Shown here in pieces: positions 42,397 to 51,330 of a stretch of DNA of 64,000 bases (its first letter is position 1; each line of letters begins with the position of its first letter). Under the pieces are notes generated by a model that saw only the letters and a program-made list of their open reading frames with translations, made no database searches and had not been told where the DNA came from. The position numbers were made by a program, and so were the translations under genes. The stretch comes from Hallella mizrahii (GTDB lineage Bacteria; Bacteroidota; Bacteroidia; Bacteroidales; Bacteroidaceae): assembly GCF_009695775.1 (NCBI RefSeq), contig NZ_VUNG01000013.1:1-64000 (forward strand), given 5' to 3'.

Positions 42397-45135
42397 CTAC
42401 TCTGGAAACAAGTTGAGCTGTCCCGTTATCTCGTCGATGACCTGCTGCTGCGACTTACCGGCATCAGGGTCGAGGTTCTCCTCCGGTCCGTTGTCCTCGG
42501 GATTGTTGTCCTCCGGCTCCGGGTCAGGCTGCCTGAGCGGTTCGAGTTCTTCCACTTTGTCGACCTGCCATGTGGCGATGCGCTTGCCTTTGGCCTTAAA
42601 GCCCTTCACGGCGATGAAGCTGTCCACGTCGATGTCCATCGGGGCGCGTGCCGCATCGGCACCGCCGAAGGTCACACGCACACGCGGATAGACAGTGTCG
42701 GTGAGCAATAGCAACTGGCTGTCGGGGTTGTCGCCAAGGAAGTTCTGGTGCTTTCGGGTGGCCTCCATCTGGAAGCGCTTGATATAAGCGTAGCCGTTGT
42801 TGTCGGCATCGAAGAGTACTGCCGTCCACACCTTGTCGGGTTTCCACTTTTCTATGATGCGGATGTTGTCCTCATAGTGGTTGTTCTGGTCGAAGTCCGT
42901 GATGTAGAATTCATTGTTGTCGAGCACCACGAGGATGCTGTCGTCGTTGTAGAACTCACCGAGCAGTCTTCCGTGCTCCTCATAGTTGATGCGGTTGACA
43001 TCCGGGTCGAACCACACCTTGCGGCCTCCGAGAGTGGAGTGTCCGTGGCTTTTGAGCGAGATGCGGTGGATGCTCTGCTTTGAGAGCAGGTTGCCGTGTG
43101 CCGTGCGCCCTTTGATAGGCACCTCGGCGAAATCCTTGTCCATGAAGATGTTTTGCTTCTTCTTGGTTGGGTCGGGGTCGAGGGTGACCTTGATGATCTC
43201 TGCCTCGCCGTTAGGGTTGGCAGTGAAGTACAGCACACGCGATCCAGGCTTTCCCTGCGTGAGGTCGTAGTCGCGGTCGCGGATGATGCTGGTGATGTTG
43301 AAGCGTTTGATATAGTATTTGCCCTGTCGGCCGTCGCGGTAGACGACATTGTAGACCGTGCGCTTGTCGTTGCGCTTAAACACCTGCACCCAGAGAATGT
43401 TCTTGCCCACAAAGATCTTGTCTGCTACACGGATGACCTTGTACTTGCCGTCGCGGTAGAAGATGATGATGTCGTCGAGGTCGGAGCAGTTGCACACGAA
43501 CTCATCCTTCTTCAGTCCCGTGCCTACGAAGCCGTCCTGGCGGTTGATATAGAGTTTCTCATTGGCTTCGACCACCTTGGCGGAATCGATATTTTCGAAG
43601 CTGCGTATCTCGGTACGGCGCGGATGGTCTTTGCCGTAGGTGTCTTTGAGATGTTGGAACCAGGCGATGGTGACATCAGTCATGTGAGCCAGGTCATGGT
43701 CGATGCCTTTGATCTCGGCTTTAATCTTTGCCATGAGCTGGTCGGCCTTGTCCTTATTATATTTCAGGATGCGTTGCATCTTGATCTCTAACAGTCTCAG
43801 GTAGTCGTCGCGAGTGATGTCGCGCAGCAGTTGTGGCTTGTAGGGCGTGAACTTCTCGTCGAGGAATTTTACGACAGCATCCTGGTTGGCAGCCTGCTCG
43901 AAGCGCCGCTCCTTGTACATGCGTTCCTCGATGAAGATACGCTCCAGAGAGGCAAAGAACAGTTGCTCCTGCAGTTCTCCCTTGCGGATGAGCAGTTCCT
44001 TGCGCAGCAGTCCCATCGTGCGGTCGGTGCTGTGGCGCAGCACATCGCTCACGGTGAGGAAGCACGGTTTGTTGTCCTCGATGACACAGCAGTTGGGCGA
44101 GATGTTGATCTCGCAGTCCGTGAAGGCATAGAGGGCGTCGATGGTCTTGTCCGACGATGTGCCCGGGGTGAGCTGTACCTGAATCTCCACGTCGCGGGCC
44201 GTCATGTCGATGACACGGCGGGCTTTGATCTTTCCTTTCTCGATGGCTTTGGTGATGGAGTCTTGCAGGGTAGCGGCGGTTTTGGTGTAGGGCACCTCGC
44301 GGATGACGAGCGTCTTGTTGTCGAGTTTGTCGATTTTGGCTCTTACGCGCACCACGCCGCCGCGCTGTCCGTCGTTGTATTTGCTCACGTCGATGGCACC
44401 GCCGGTAGGGAAGTCGGGATAGAGATGAAACTCCTCGCCTTTGAGGTAGTGGATGGCAGCGTCGCAAATCTCGTTGAAGTTATGCGGCAGTACCTTGCTG
44501 GAGAGTCCTACGGCGATGCCGTCGGCACCCTGTGCCAGCAGCAGCGGAAACTTCACGGGCAGGGTCACGGGCTCTTTGTTGCGTCCGTCGTAGCTCATTT
44601 GCCACTCAGTGGTCTTCGGGTTGAAGACCGTCTCAAGTGCAAATTTCGAGAGGCGCGCCTCGATATATCGGGGAGCGGCGGCACGGTCACCAGTGAGGAT
44701 ATTGCCCCAGTTGCCCTGCGTGTCGATGAGCAGATTTTTCTGTCCGAGCTGTACGAGCGCGTCGCCGATAGAGGCGTCGCCGTGAGGATGGAACTGCATG
44801 GTGTGCCCCACGATGTTGGCCACCTTATTGTAGCGTCCGTCGTCCATGCGCTTCATGGAGTGAAGGATACGGCGCTGCACAGGCTTCAGTCCATCCTCGA
44901 TCTGCGGCACAGCGCGCTCGAGGATGACATAGGAGGCATAGTCCAGAAACCAGTTCTTGTACATGCCGCTGAGATGATGCACGGCAGAGGCGTCGAAGCG
45001 GTCGGCGGGTTTGTAGTCGGAGTGCTCATCCTCGGTAAGCTCGTCGTCGTCCGATGGCTGTCCCCCTTCGTTGGGCTTGCCGGTGCTGCTATCTTTCAGC
45101 TCTTTATCTTTGTCTATTGTCTTGTCGTCGTCCAT
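42397..45135 (-). CDS. parC: DNA topoisomerase IV / gyrase subunit A
   Basis: 912 residues. After a ~45-residue acidic N-terminal tail come the breakage-reunion domain motifs: YKNWFLDYASYVILERAVPQIEDGLKPVQRRIL, HTMQFHPHGDASIGDALVQL, QGNWGNILTGDRAAAPRY157IEARLS with the catalytic tyrosine, and GADGIAVGLSSKVLPHN. The C-terminal wrapping domain is degenerate, as in ParC rather than GyrA, and ends in an acidic Pro/Glu tail. With ParE it decatenates chromosomes. It is divergent from the MATE gene with closely packed promoters. No parE lies in the window. Confidence 0.92.
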   Translation of the reverse strand: MDDDKTIDKDKELKDSSTGKPNEGGQPSDDDELTEDEHSDYKPADRFDASAVHHLSGMYKNWFLDYASYVILERAVPQIEDGLKPVQRRILHSMKRMDDGRYNKVANIVGHTMQFHPHGDASIGDALVQLGQKNLLIDTQGNWGNILTGDRAAAPRYIEARLSKFALETVFNPKTTEWQMSYDGRNKEPVTLPVKFPLLLAQGADGIAVGLSSKVLPHNFNEICDAAIHYLKGEEFHLYPDFPTGGAIDVSKYNDGQRGGVVRVRAKIDKLDNKTLVIREVPYTKTAATLQDSITKAIEKGKIKARRVIDMTARDVEIQVQLTPGTSSDKTIDALYAFTDCEINISPNCCVIEDNKPCFLTVSDVLRHSTDRTMGLLRKELLIRKGELQEQLFFASLERIFIEERMYKERRFEQAANQDAVVKFLDEKFTPYKPQLLRDITRDDYLRLLEIKMQRILKYNKDKADQLMAKIKAEIKGIDHDLAHMTDVTIAWFQHLKDTYGKDHPRRTEIRSFENIDSAKVVEANEKLYINRQDGFVGTGLKKDEFVCNCSDLDDIIIFYRDGKYKVIRVADKIFVGKNILWVQVFKRNDKRTVYNVVYRDGRQGKYYIKRFNITSIIRDRDYDLTQGKPGSRVLYFTANPNGEAEIIKVTLDPDPTKKKQNIFMDKDFAEVPIKGRTAHGNLLSKQSIHRISLKSHGHSTLGGRKVWFDPDVNRINYEEHGRLLGEFYNDDSILVVLDNNEFYITDFDQNNHYEDNIRIIEKWKPDKVWTAVLFDADNNGYAYIKRFQMEATRKHQNFLGDNPDSQLLLLTDTVYPRVRVTFGGADAARAPMDIDVDSFIAVKGFKAKGKRIATWQVDKVEELEPLRQPDPEPEDNNPEDNGPEENLDPDAGKSQQQVIDEITGQLNLFPE

Positions 45136-45160
45136 ATAAATGATTGGCGTATGTTTCTTG

Positions 45161-45191
45161 CAAAGTTAATAAAAAAGGAGAAGAAAGCAAA
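45161..45191 (-). promoter_or_regulatory. promoter of parC
   Basis: Minus-strand TTTG (45191-45188), 19 bp, TAACTTTG (45168-45161); 25 bp to the ATG. Confidence 0.68.
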
Positions 45192-45201
45192 ATATTCTTC
45201 G

Positions 45202-45209
45202 TAACTTTG
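45202..45209 (+). promoter_or_regulatory. -7 box TAACTTTG of the MATE gene
   Basis: A perfect box 18 bp before the ATG at 45228, only about 10 bp from the divergent parC -33 element, so the two polymerases probably compete. Confidence 0.6.
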
Positions 45210-45227
45210 CACTAAAAACAGACACCA

Positions 45228-46568
45228 ATGAAGAAATACTTAAGCCATTACCGGGCGCTCGTCATGTTGGGCACACCGCTGATCATCGGGCAGATCGGCG
45301 TGGTGCTTCAGAACTTTGCCGACACACTGATGATCGGTCACCACACTACCGTGGAGCTTGCAGCGGCATCGCTGGTGAGCAACATCTTCATATTAGGACT
45401 GCTCATGGCGATGGGCTTTGCCCTGTGTATGACACCGCTTATCGGCAAAGCCTATGGACAGGGCGACGTGGCCAGCATCGGATCGACGGTGAAAAACGGA
45501 CTGGCAGTGAACACGCTGGCTGCCCTCGTGCTGATGGCTGTCTACACGGTGCTCTATTTCTTTCTCGACAAGTTGGGTCAGCCCGACGAGCTCTTGCCCT
45601 ATGTGCGCCCTTACTATCTCATCAACTTGGTGTCGATTCCCTTTGTCTGTTGGGTCAACGGATTGAAGCAGCTCTTCGATGCCACCACTGACACGAAGAC
45701 ACCGATGTGGATACTCCTCGGTGGCAATGCGCTGAACATCGTGGGCAACTGGCTGCTCATCTATGGCCACTGTGGCTTTCCCGAGATGGGTATCACCGGT
45801 GCGGGGCTTTCCACGCTTGCTGCCCGCGTGACGATGTTCGTAGCCATCGCCTTATGTTTTGCCTTTTCCGGGCGTCATCGTGGCGAACGCGCTGCCTTCC
45901 GGAAGAGTCGGGTGTGCCGTGGCGAGATGCGCTCGCTCATCGTCTTGGGCACGCCCATCAGCCTACAGATGGGCATGGAGAGCGGGGCATGGTCGCTGTG
46001 CAGCATCATCGTGGGCTGGATAGGCACCAATGCTTTGGCCGGACACCAGATCATGCTCACCATCAGCCAGCTCTTCTTTCAGTTCTATTATGCGCTTGCC
46101 TCGGCCGTGTCTATTCGCGTGAGCCACTTCCATGGGCAACACGACTACACGGCCATACGGCGTACGGCATGGGCAGGATGCCATCTCAACTTCATGATCG
46201 CGATCCTCGTATCAGTACCTGTGATCATCTTCCGCGAGCAAATGGGCTTCCTTTTCACCAGTTCGCCTAAGGTGGCGGCAGAGGTGGCCAGTGCCATCGT
46301 GCCGCTGATCATCTATCAGTTCAGCGACGGCTTGCAGTGTACCTTCAGCAATGCGATGCGTGGTCTGGCTTATGTCAAGCCGGTGATGCTCGTAGCCTTT
46401 CTCTCTTATTTCGTAGTATCGCTGCCCTTGGCTTATCTCTTCGGCATCAGCCTGCATGGCGGCTTAGTGGGCGTGTGGTTCTCCTTCCCCTTCGGACTCA
46501 CTATTGCGGGAGTACTCTACTACTATTTCTATCATCGTCGCCTGCTGTCCTTGGAAAAGACAGAGTAA
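45228..46568 (+). CDS. MATE-family multidrug/cation efflux transporter
   Basis: 446 residues with twelve membrane helices. Family features include the first helix region (LGTPLIIGQIGVVLQNFADTLMIGHHTTVELAAASL), the repeat-related second half (LGTPISLQMGMESGAWSLCSIIVGWIGTNALAGHQI), and GRHRGE-type basic loops. NorM-type pumps export cationic drugs using Na+ or H+. The final codons (K-T-E-stop) coincide with the first unit of a tandem repeat that continues for 130 bp downstream. Substrate is unknown. Confidence 0.92.
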   Translation: MKKYLSHYRALVMLGTPLIIGQIGVVLQNFADTLMIGHHTTVELAAASLVSNIFILGLLMAMGFALCMTPLIGKAYGQGDVASIGSTVKNGLAVNTLAALVLMAVYTVLYFFLDKLGQPDELLPYVRPYYLINLVSIPFVCWVNGLKQLFDATTDTKTPMWILLGGNALNIVGNWLLIYGHCGFPEMGITGAGLSTLAARVTMFVAIALCFAFSGRHRGERAAFRKSRVCRGEMRSLIVLGTPISLQMGMESGAWSLCSIIVGWIGTNALAGHQIMLTISQLFFQFYYALASAVSIRVSHFHGQHDYTAIRRTAWAGCHLNFMIAILVSVPVIIFREQMGFLFTSSPKVAAEVASAIVPLIIYQFSDGLQCTFSNAMRGLAYVKPVMLVAFLSYFVVSLPLAYLFGISLHGGLVGVWFSFPFGLTIAGVLYYYFYHRRLLSLEKTE

Positions 46569-46698
46569 GGGCTTTAAAGACAGAGTAACAAAGTAAGGCT
46601 TTTAATAAGACAGAGTAACAAAGTAAACAGATTGGGAAATAGAACAGACAGAGTAACAAAGTAAGGCTTTTAAATAAGACAGAGTAACAAAGTAAACA
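46557..46698. repeat. tandem repeat derived from the MATE 3' end
   Basis: AGACAGAGTAACAAAGTAA recurs about five times; the first copy (AGACAGAGTAA) supplies the MATE stop codon. Spacers alternate between GGCTTTTAA(A)TA and ACAGATTGGGAAATAGAAC, so a two-unit block appears duplicated. Confidence 0.85.
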
Positions 46699-46717
46699 TA
46701 TTGCTTAGCAGACAGCC

Positions 46718-47035
46718 TCAAAGTTTCCATTGACAGCGGTTCATGTCTACGCAACCGTTGGACTTGAAGAGAACGCCATCCTGGACGAGTCGCTCCCGCT
46801 GTTCCGGGAAGACGGGAGAGAGGCGCCCAGCACTGTTGATAACACGGTGGCAGGGAAGATGCATGTCCTCAGGTACGCGACTGAGCCAAAAGCCCACCTG
46901 ACGGGCATGATGGGGACAGCCGGCCAGGGTAGCTACTTGGCCGTAAGTGAGCACACGCCCGGTGGGTATCTGCCTGACAATATCGTAGACAGCCTCCACA
47001 AACTCCCTTCTCTTGTCTGCTTTTGCGTCCTTCAT
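46718..47035 (-). CDS. MGMT-like DNA-binding methyltransferase domain protein
   Basis: 105 residues, the C-terminal DNA-binding domain of O6-alkylguanine-DNA alkyltransferases alone. It has the helix-turn-helix (GRVLTYGQVATLAGCPHHARQVGFWLS) and the active-site motif LPC62HRVINSAGRLS. Alkyltransferase-like proteins have Trp in place of this Cys; here the Cys is kept, so direct dealkylation is possible despite the missing N-terminal domain. The upstream SNF2 gene is on the same strand but separated by an AT-rich repeat. Repair activity is plausible, not proven. Confidence 0.88.
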   Translation of the reverse strand: MKDAKADKRREFVEAVYDIVRQIPTGRVLTYGQVATLAGCPHHARQVGFWLSRVPEDMHLPCHRVINSAGRLSPVFPEQRERLVQDGVLFKSNGCVDMNRCQWKL

Positions 47036-47079
47036 TATGCACTATTTATTATTTTTTATTTTTTATTTTTTATTTATAC

Positions 47080-47126
47080 ACTATACATTATACATTATAC
47101 ATTATACATTATACATTATACATTAT
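47080..47126. repeat. ACATTAT heptamer array
   Basis: At least six tandem copies of ACATTAT follow a run of ATTTTTT-type sequence. The array overlaps the 3' end of the SNF2 gene and supplies its last codons and stop. Confidence 0.85.
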
Positions 47127-50087
47127 CGCCTTGACGAGGTCGTCTTTCTTGTCCTGCACCTTTTGTATTTGTTCTTCCAGTGAGCCACGGGTGATGAAGC
47201 GGTAGACCATGACCGAGCGTCGTTGTCCCGAGCGGTGAGCACGGGCAATGGCCTGTTCCTCAGCAGCATGGTTCCACCATGGGTCAAGGAGAAAGACATA
47301 GTCGGCCTCTGTGAGGTTGAGACCTTCACCACCCGCCTTGAGCGAGACGAGAAAGAACTGACAGGAGGGCGTCTGCTGGAAATGCTTCACAATGCCTTCG
47401 CGGTCACGGCTCTGTCCTGTGAGTATGTCATAGCTCCAGCCGCGCTGCTTCATCTCTTCTGCAATCACGTCGAGGAAAGAGGTGAACTCGCTGAAGAGTA
47501 ATACCTTGTGGTCGGTGCCTCGCAATTCCTCCAGTCGATCGAAGACTTCCAACACCTTTCCAGAGTCGCCTTCTTTATGTTCCAGTTTGGGACTGCAGGC
47601 CAGTCGGCGCAAGCGGGTGATGGCGGCCAACACCACGATCCGGTTGTTGGCTTGCTCCGCATCCATCAGCAGGTTGCGCATCTTGCTCTGTTCTTCTTCG
47701 TAGAGAGCCGCTTGCGCCTCGGTCATATCGCACCATACCTGCTCGTCTTGTCGCTCAGGCAGACTGTCGAGTACGTCGCCACGCAGTCGGCGAAGGAAAT
47801 AGGGGGCGACGAGTTTGCGTAGAATCGCTGTATGCTCATCCTGCAAGTTGACGTTGATGGAATGGATGAAATTGTTTTGAAAGGTCTCGTAGTCGCCAAG
47901 GAGAGCAGGGTTGAGTACGCTCATCAGCGTCCACAGTTCATCGAGCGCGTTGACCATCGGCGTACCTGTGAGTGCAATGGGGAAGTCGGCATGGATCTTC
48001 AGCACAGCCTGGTAGAGTAGTGACGTGTTGTTGCGGAAGGCATGTGCCTCGTCATAAACGGCAATGGCGAAGGACAGACGGCTGAGCACACCAATGTCGT
48101 TGCGGAGCATAGGGTAGGAGGTGAGCACTACGTCGGCATTGGCGAGTTGGGACTGTTTGACAGCCCGCTCGCGGGCATTGCCCGTATACTCCACCACACG
48201 CAGTGAGGGAGCAAAGCGCCGAAACTCGTCGTGCCAGTTGAAGACGACGGAGGAAGGAGCGGCAACAAGCACGGGGCGATGACCGGACTGCTGACGCAGA
48301 TCGGGTTGGGAAGAGGCTGCCGACGGTATGGCTTGGGCGGCGTGCCCGCTCATCTCCTCATCAGAGAACAAACTCATCTGAACGGGAGTGTTGGTTGGGT
48401 TACTCCTTATTATATTGTTACTCCTGGTTACACTATCACTCCTTATTATATTATCGTCACCCTGATGATCGGGATTCTCGGCTTGTGTCGATAGGGCGTT
48501 GGCTGTTGCGTCTTCCCTACTACGGTCATCAGTAGAAGCTGAATCCGTACTTTCGAAATAGTGAAGGATGACGGCAATTGTCTGTACTGTCTTACCCAGA
48601 CCCATGTCGTCACCGAGCAGACAGCCCGTACCGCCATGTTGATGGCTGAGCATCCATTGGTAGCCTAAAAGCTGATAAGGGCGCAGCGTGGCCTTCAGTC
48701 CTTTTGGTGGCAAGGCCTTTTCCTCTGTGTCGCCGGTTGCGGGAGCTTTCAGTGTAGTCGGCAGGAGGTCTTCAGTGGGCAACACCGTCTGCTGGGACCG
48801 GTGAAAGGTGAGTGTGCCCCGGCTCTTCATCAGCCCGAAGAGCATGGCAGCACTGTACTGGGCATACCACTCGTCGGGAATGACAAACCAGTTGCCCGAG
48901 GGTAGTCTCACCTCACGGTCGCCATTGATGATTGCATCACGGAAGTCGGTGAGTGCCATCTGTGTGCCGTCGGGGAAGACGAGGGTGACGTGCATCTGAA
49001 ACCAGTCGCCCGTCCAGCGGTCGTTATGGAGTTTCTTCACCTCGCCGATGACATAGTGGTGACTGGTGCGCTGTTTTGTTTCGATACCATGCTGCGCAAG
49101 TACTGTTTCGTTGGCTGTCAGCCATGCTGTCATCTCTTGCAGCGGTGCAGTCTGAGGACGGTGGAGCTCGTTGTCGAGTAGTTCGGTGATTGTGGACTCC
49201 CATTCGCGGTTGCGCCAGATGCAGACAAAGGTCACGCTCTTGCCGTCGTCGTGGAGAGTCACACTCTTCTCCCGGCGGTCAGAAACGGAGAACGTAGCCG
49301 TGTCGTAGACAAACTGCGTGTCGAGCGTATAAAGACCATTGATCGATGCTTGCAGCGTCAGCACCGCCTTACCCTGAGGATGAAGGTTGTCGACGTCGAA
49401 ACCATCGGAAGAGATGTCGATCTTCTTGACGATCTTCAGGATGAACTGCCGGAAATACTTTGCCTGGATGGAAGCTGGAATATGGTAGATCTCTTTCTTC
49501 AGAAAGGGCGTGAGCAGTTTGCCGCCAAGCCCCTCGTCGAGTTGTCGTAGGCTGTGGTCGATGACGAAGAGCGAAGGATTGTTGCAGAGCACCTGCGTGC
49601 GGTGAGCCAAGGGAATGATGTCCTGACCGAGTGTGAGGCGATAGTCGATGCCGTCATCAGTCTTGGTGAAGGCCGCGTGCAGCTTCAGCGGATCTGCGTT
49701 GAAGTGCAGTTCATCCTGTTGCTTAAGCCATTCTCCGGGTTTAGGGGCAAAGAATATATGCACGCCAAGGCGCGAGGCAGTGGCTACTGCCTCGGTGATG
49801 TGCTGATCCACTTGCGAGATGACATATCGCTGTGTGGTCTTGTCGGCTTTCTCGAAGAATGCTTTCTTGTTGCTAAAGTTGCGTCCTGCCCTGGCAAAGA
49901 GGTTGTCGGATTGCGTCCAAAGACACAGTTCTACGAGGCGTCGGAGTTCCTTGTCGTCTATGTCTGTCGCCTTGTCGATGAAGTCACCGCCTGCATACTC
50001 TTCACCCTCCTCGTGAACATGCCGCAACCGCAGGGTGTATAGATTCCAAAAGCCGAGCGGGCTGATGAGCAGGGCAAGGCTATCCAT
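47109..50087 (-). CDS. SNF2-family helicase-like ATPase
   Basis: 992 residues from the ATG at 50087 (the ORF track starts at a TTG two codons earlier). A long N-terminal region (1-450) of unknown fold precedes the SNF2 core: motif I LGDDMGLGKTVQTIAVIL, motif II AVYDEAHAF, PIALTGTPMVNALDELWTLM, then RLRRLACSP, KVLLFSEFTSFLDVIAEEM, LVSLKAGGEGLNLTEADYVFLLDPWWNHAAEEQAIARAHRSGQ. Between motifs I and Ia is a ~95-residue low-complexity insert. Such bacterial SNF2 proteins act on DNA-protein complexes such as RNA polymerase (RapA-like), though the role here is unknown. It overlaps the threonine aldolase stop by 8 bp. Confidence 0.88.
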   Translation of the reverse strand: MDSLALLISPLGFWNLYTLRLRHVHEEGEEYAGGDFIDKATDIDDKELRRLVELCLWTQSDNLFARAGRNFSNKKAFFEKADKTTQRYVISQVDQHITEAVATASRLGVHIFFAPKPGEWLKQQDELHFNADPLKLHAAFTKTDDGIDYRLTLGQDIIPLAHRTQVLCNNPSLFVIDHSLRQLDEGLGGKLLTPFLKKEIYHIPASIQAKYFRQFILKIVKKIDISSDGFDVDNLHPQGKAVLTLQASINGLYTLDTQFVYDTATFSVSDRREKSVTLHDDGKSVTFVCIWRNREWESTITELLDNELHRPQTAPLQEMTAWLTANETVLAQHGIETKQRTSHHYVIGEVKKLHNDRWTGDWFQMHVTLVFPDGTQMALTDFRDAIINGDREVRLPSGNWFVIPDEWYAQYSAAMLFGLMKSRGTLTFHRSQQTVLPTEDLLPTTLKAPATGDTEEKALPPKGLKATLRPYQLLGYQWMLSHQHGGTGCLLGDDMGLGKTVQTIAVILHYFESTDSASTDDRSREDATANALSTQAENPDHQGDDNIIRSDSVTRSNNIIRSNPTNTPVQMSLFSDEEMSGHAAQAIPSAASSQPDLRQQSGHRPVLVAAPSSVVFNWHDEFRRFAPSLRVVEYTGNARERAVKQSQLANADVVLTSYPMLRNDIGVLSRLSFAIAVYDEAHAFRNNTSLLYQAVLKIHADFPIALTGTPMVNALDELWTLMSVLNPALLGDYETFQNNFIHSINVNLQDEHTAILRKLVAPYFLRRLRGDVLDSLPERQDEQVWCDMTEAQAALYEEEQSKMRNLLMDAEQANNRIVVLAAITRLRRLACSPKLEHKEGDSGKVLEVFDRLEELRGTDHKVLLFSEFTSFLDVIAEEMKQRGWSYDILTGQSRDREGIVKHFQQTPSCQFFLVSLKAGGEGLNLTEADYVFLLDPWWNHAAEEQAIARAHRSGQRRSVMVYRFITRGSLEEQIQKVQDKKDDLVKAIMYNV

Positions 50088-51114
50088 TGGCAAGAGCTTT
50101 CTCCAAGACAGTGAGATCTTCGTCGCTTGTTGCCCAACTGGTCACAAAGCGACAGACGAGCTGACGGTCGTCCTTCTGTTCCCACACCTCAAAGACAATG
50201 CTTTTGCTGAGTCGCTGTTGTTGTTCGGGCGTGAGGATGACAAACTGCTGGTTGGTAGGCGAGTCGATGGCCAGCTTGATGCCGTATTTGCGGAAGAGCG
50301 CCTTCATACGCATGGCCATGTCGATGGCGTGGCGTGAGATGCGGCCATAGAGGTCGTCGGTGAAGAGCGTGTCGAACTGCAATCCGAGCATACGTCCCTT
50401 GGCGAGCAGGGCTCCGTGGCGCTTGATAGTAGTGAAGAAACCGCGTGGCGGCCGCTGCTGCGAGAAGACCACGGCTTCGCCGAACATAGCGCCCACCTTT
50501 GTGCCTCCAATGTAGAAAGCGTCGCAGTGGTGAGCCAGGAAGGGCAGCGTCATGTCGGTGCCCTCGGCTGCCAGGCCGTAGCCCAGACGGGCACCATCGA
50601 CATACAGAGCAAGGTGGTAGCGGCGGGCCATATCATAGAGTGCGCCAAGCTCCTCCTGAGAGTAGATGAGTCCCATCTCGGTGGGCAGCGTGATGTAGAT
50701 CATCCCCGGCTGCACTTCATGCTCATGGCTGGGATCGGCAAGGAAAAGTTCCATATAGTCAGCCACCTGCTGCGCCGTGAGTTTCGTGTCGGCCGAGGGC
50801 AGGGCGAGAACCTTATGCCCGAAAGCCTCCACGGCGCCGGCCTCGTGCACGTTGATGTGTGCCATGTCGGTGGCAATGACACCCTCGCCCGGAGCGAGCA
50901 GCGCGTCGATCATCGTGGCGTTGGTCTGTGTACCACCGATGAGGAAGTAGATGTCCGCGTTGCCCATCTGACAGGCGTGACGGATCTTTTCTTTGGCCTG
51001 GTCGCAGTAGGGGTCGTTGCCGTAGCCACTGGTCTGCTCGTCATTGGTGTCGAAGAGGCGGTGCAGGATTTCGGGTTGCACGCCATTGTTATAATCGCTT
51101 TCAAAAGAAACCAT
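50080..51114 (-). CDS. ltaE: low-specificity L-threonine aldolase
   Basis: 344 residues, PLP fold type I. Conserved blocks are SFESDYNNGVQPEIL, the substrate/PLP region FLIGGTQTNATMIDALL, YVDGARLGYGL and the PLP lysine in FYIGGTKVGAMFGEAV, with ARGxLLGLQFDTLF-like KGRMLGLQFDTLF. The enzyme cleaves threonine (and allo-threonine) to glycine and acetaldehyde. It has its own TATCTTTG promoter divergent from pflB, and the SNF2 gene overlaps its end, so both may be co-transcribed. The symbol is by homology. Confidence 0.9.
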   Translation of the reverse strand: MVSFESDYNNGVQPEILHRLFDTNDEQTSGYGNDPYCDQAKEKIRHACQMGNADIYFLIGGTQTNATMIDALLAPGEGVIATDMAHINVHEAGAVEAFGHKVLALPSADTKLTAQQVADYMELFLADPSHEHEVQPGMIYITLPTEMGLIYSQEELGALYDMARRYHLALYVDGARLGYGLAAEGTDMTLPFLAHHCDAFYIGGTKVGAMFGEAVVFSQQRPPRGFFTTIKRHGALLAKGRMLGLQFDTLFTDDLYGRISRHAIDMAMRMKALFRKYGIKLAIDSPTNQQFVILTPEQQQRLSKSIVFEVWEQKDDRQLVCRFVTSWATSDEDLTVLEKALANG

Positions 51115-51154
51115 ATTGCTTACTGATTATTATTGCATTTTTGTTATGAACTTA

Positions 51155-51162
51155 CAAAGATA
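51155..51162 (-). promoter_or_regulatory. -7 box TATCTTTG of the threonine aldolase gene
   Basis: A perfect box on the minus strand 41 bp before the ATG; divergent from the pflB promoter by about 60 bp. Confidence 0.6.
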
Positions 51163-51222
51163 AGACTTTTAAATTGATTGAGCAAGAAAAGCACGACTCA
51201 TCATTTCTTATGATACTTTTTA

Positions 51223-51254
51223 TTTGTGTATCTCGTGGAAATTGACTACCTTTG
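51223..51254 (+). promoter_or_regulatory. consensus promoter of pflB-pflA
   Basis: TTTG (51223-51226), exactly 20 bp, TACCTTTG (51247-51254). The leader is about 75 nt. Confidence 0.75.
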
Positions 51255-51330
51255 CAAGCCTAATCAACGGGGCGTGTGCGCAAACACCACTCCACATTAT
51301 TTATTTATCCTCAAAAATACAACCACGCTT

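Noticed and set aside
43831-45204. 457-codon plus-strand ORF
   Set aside because: Antisense to parC; a codon-bias shadow without family features.
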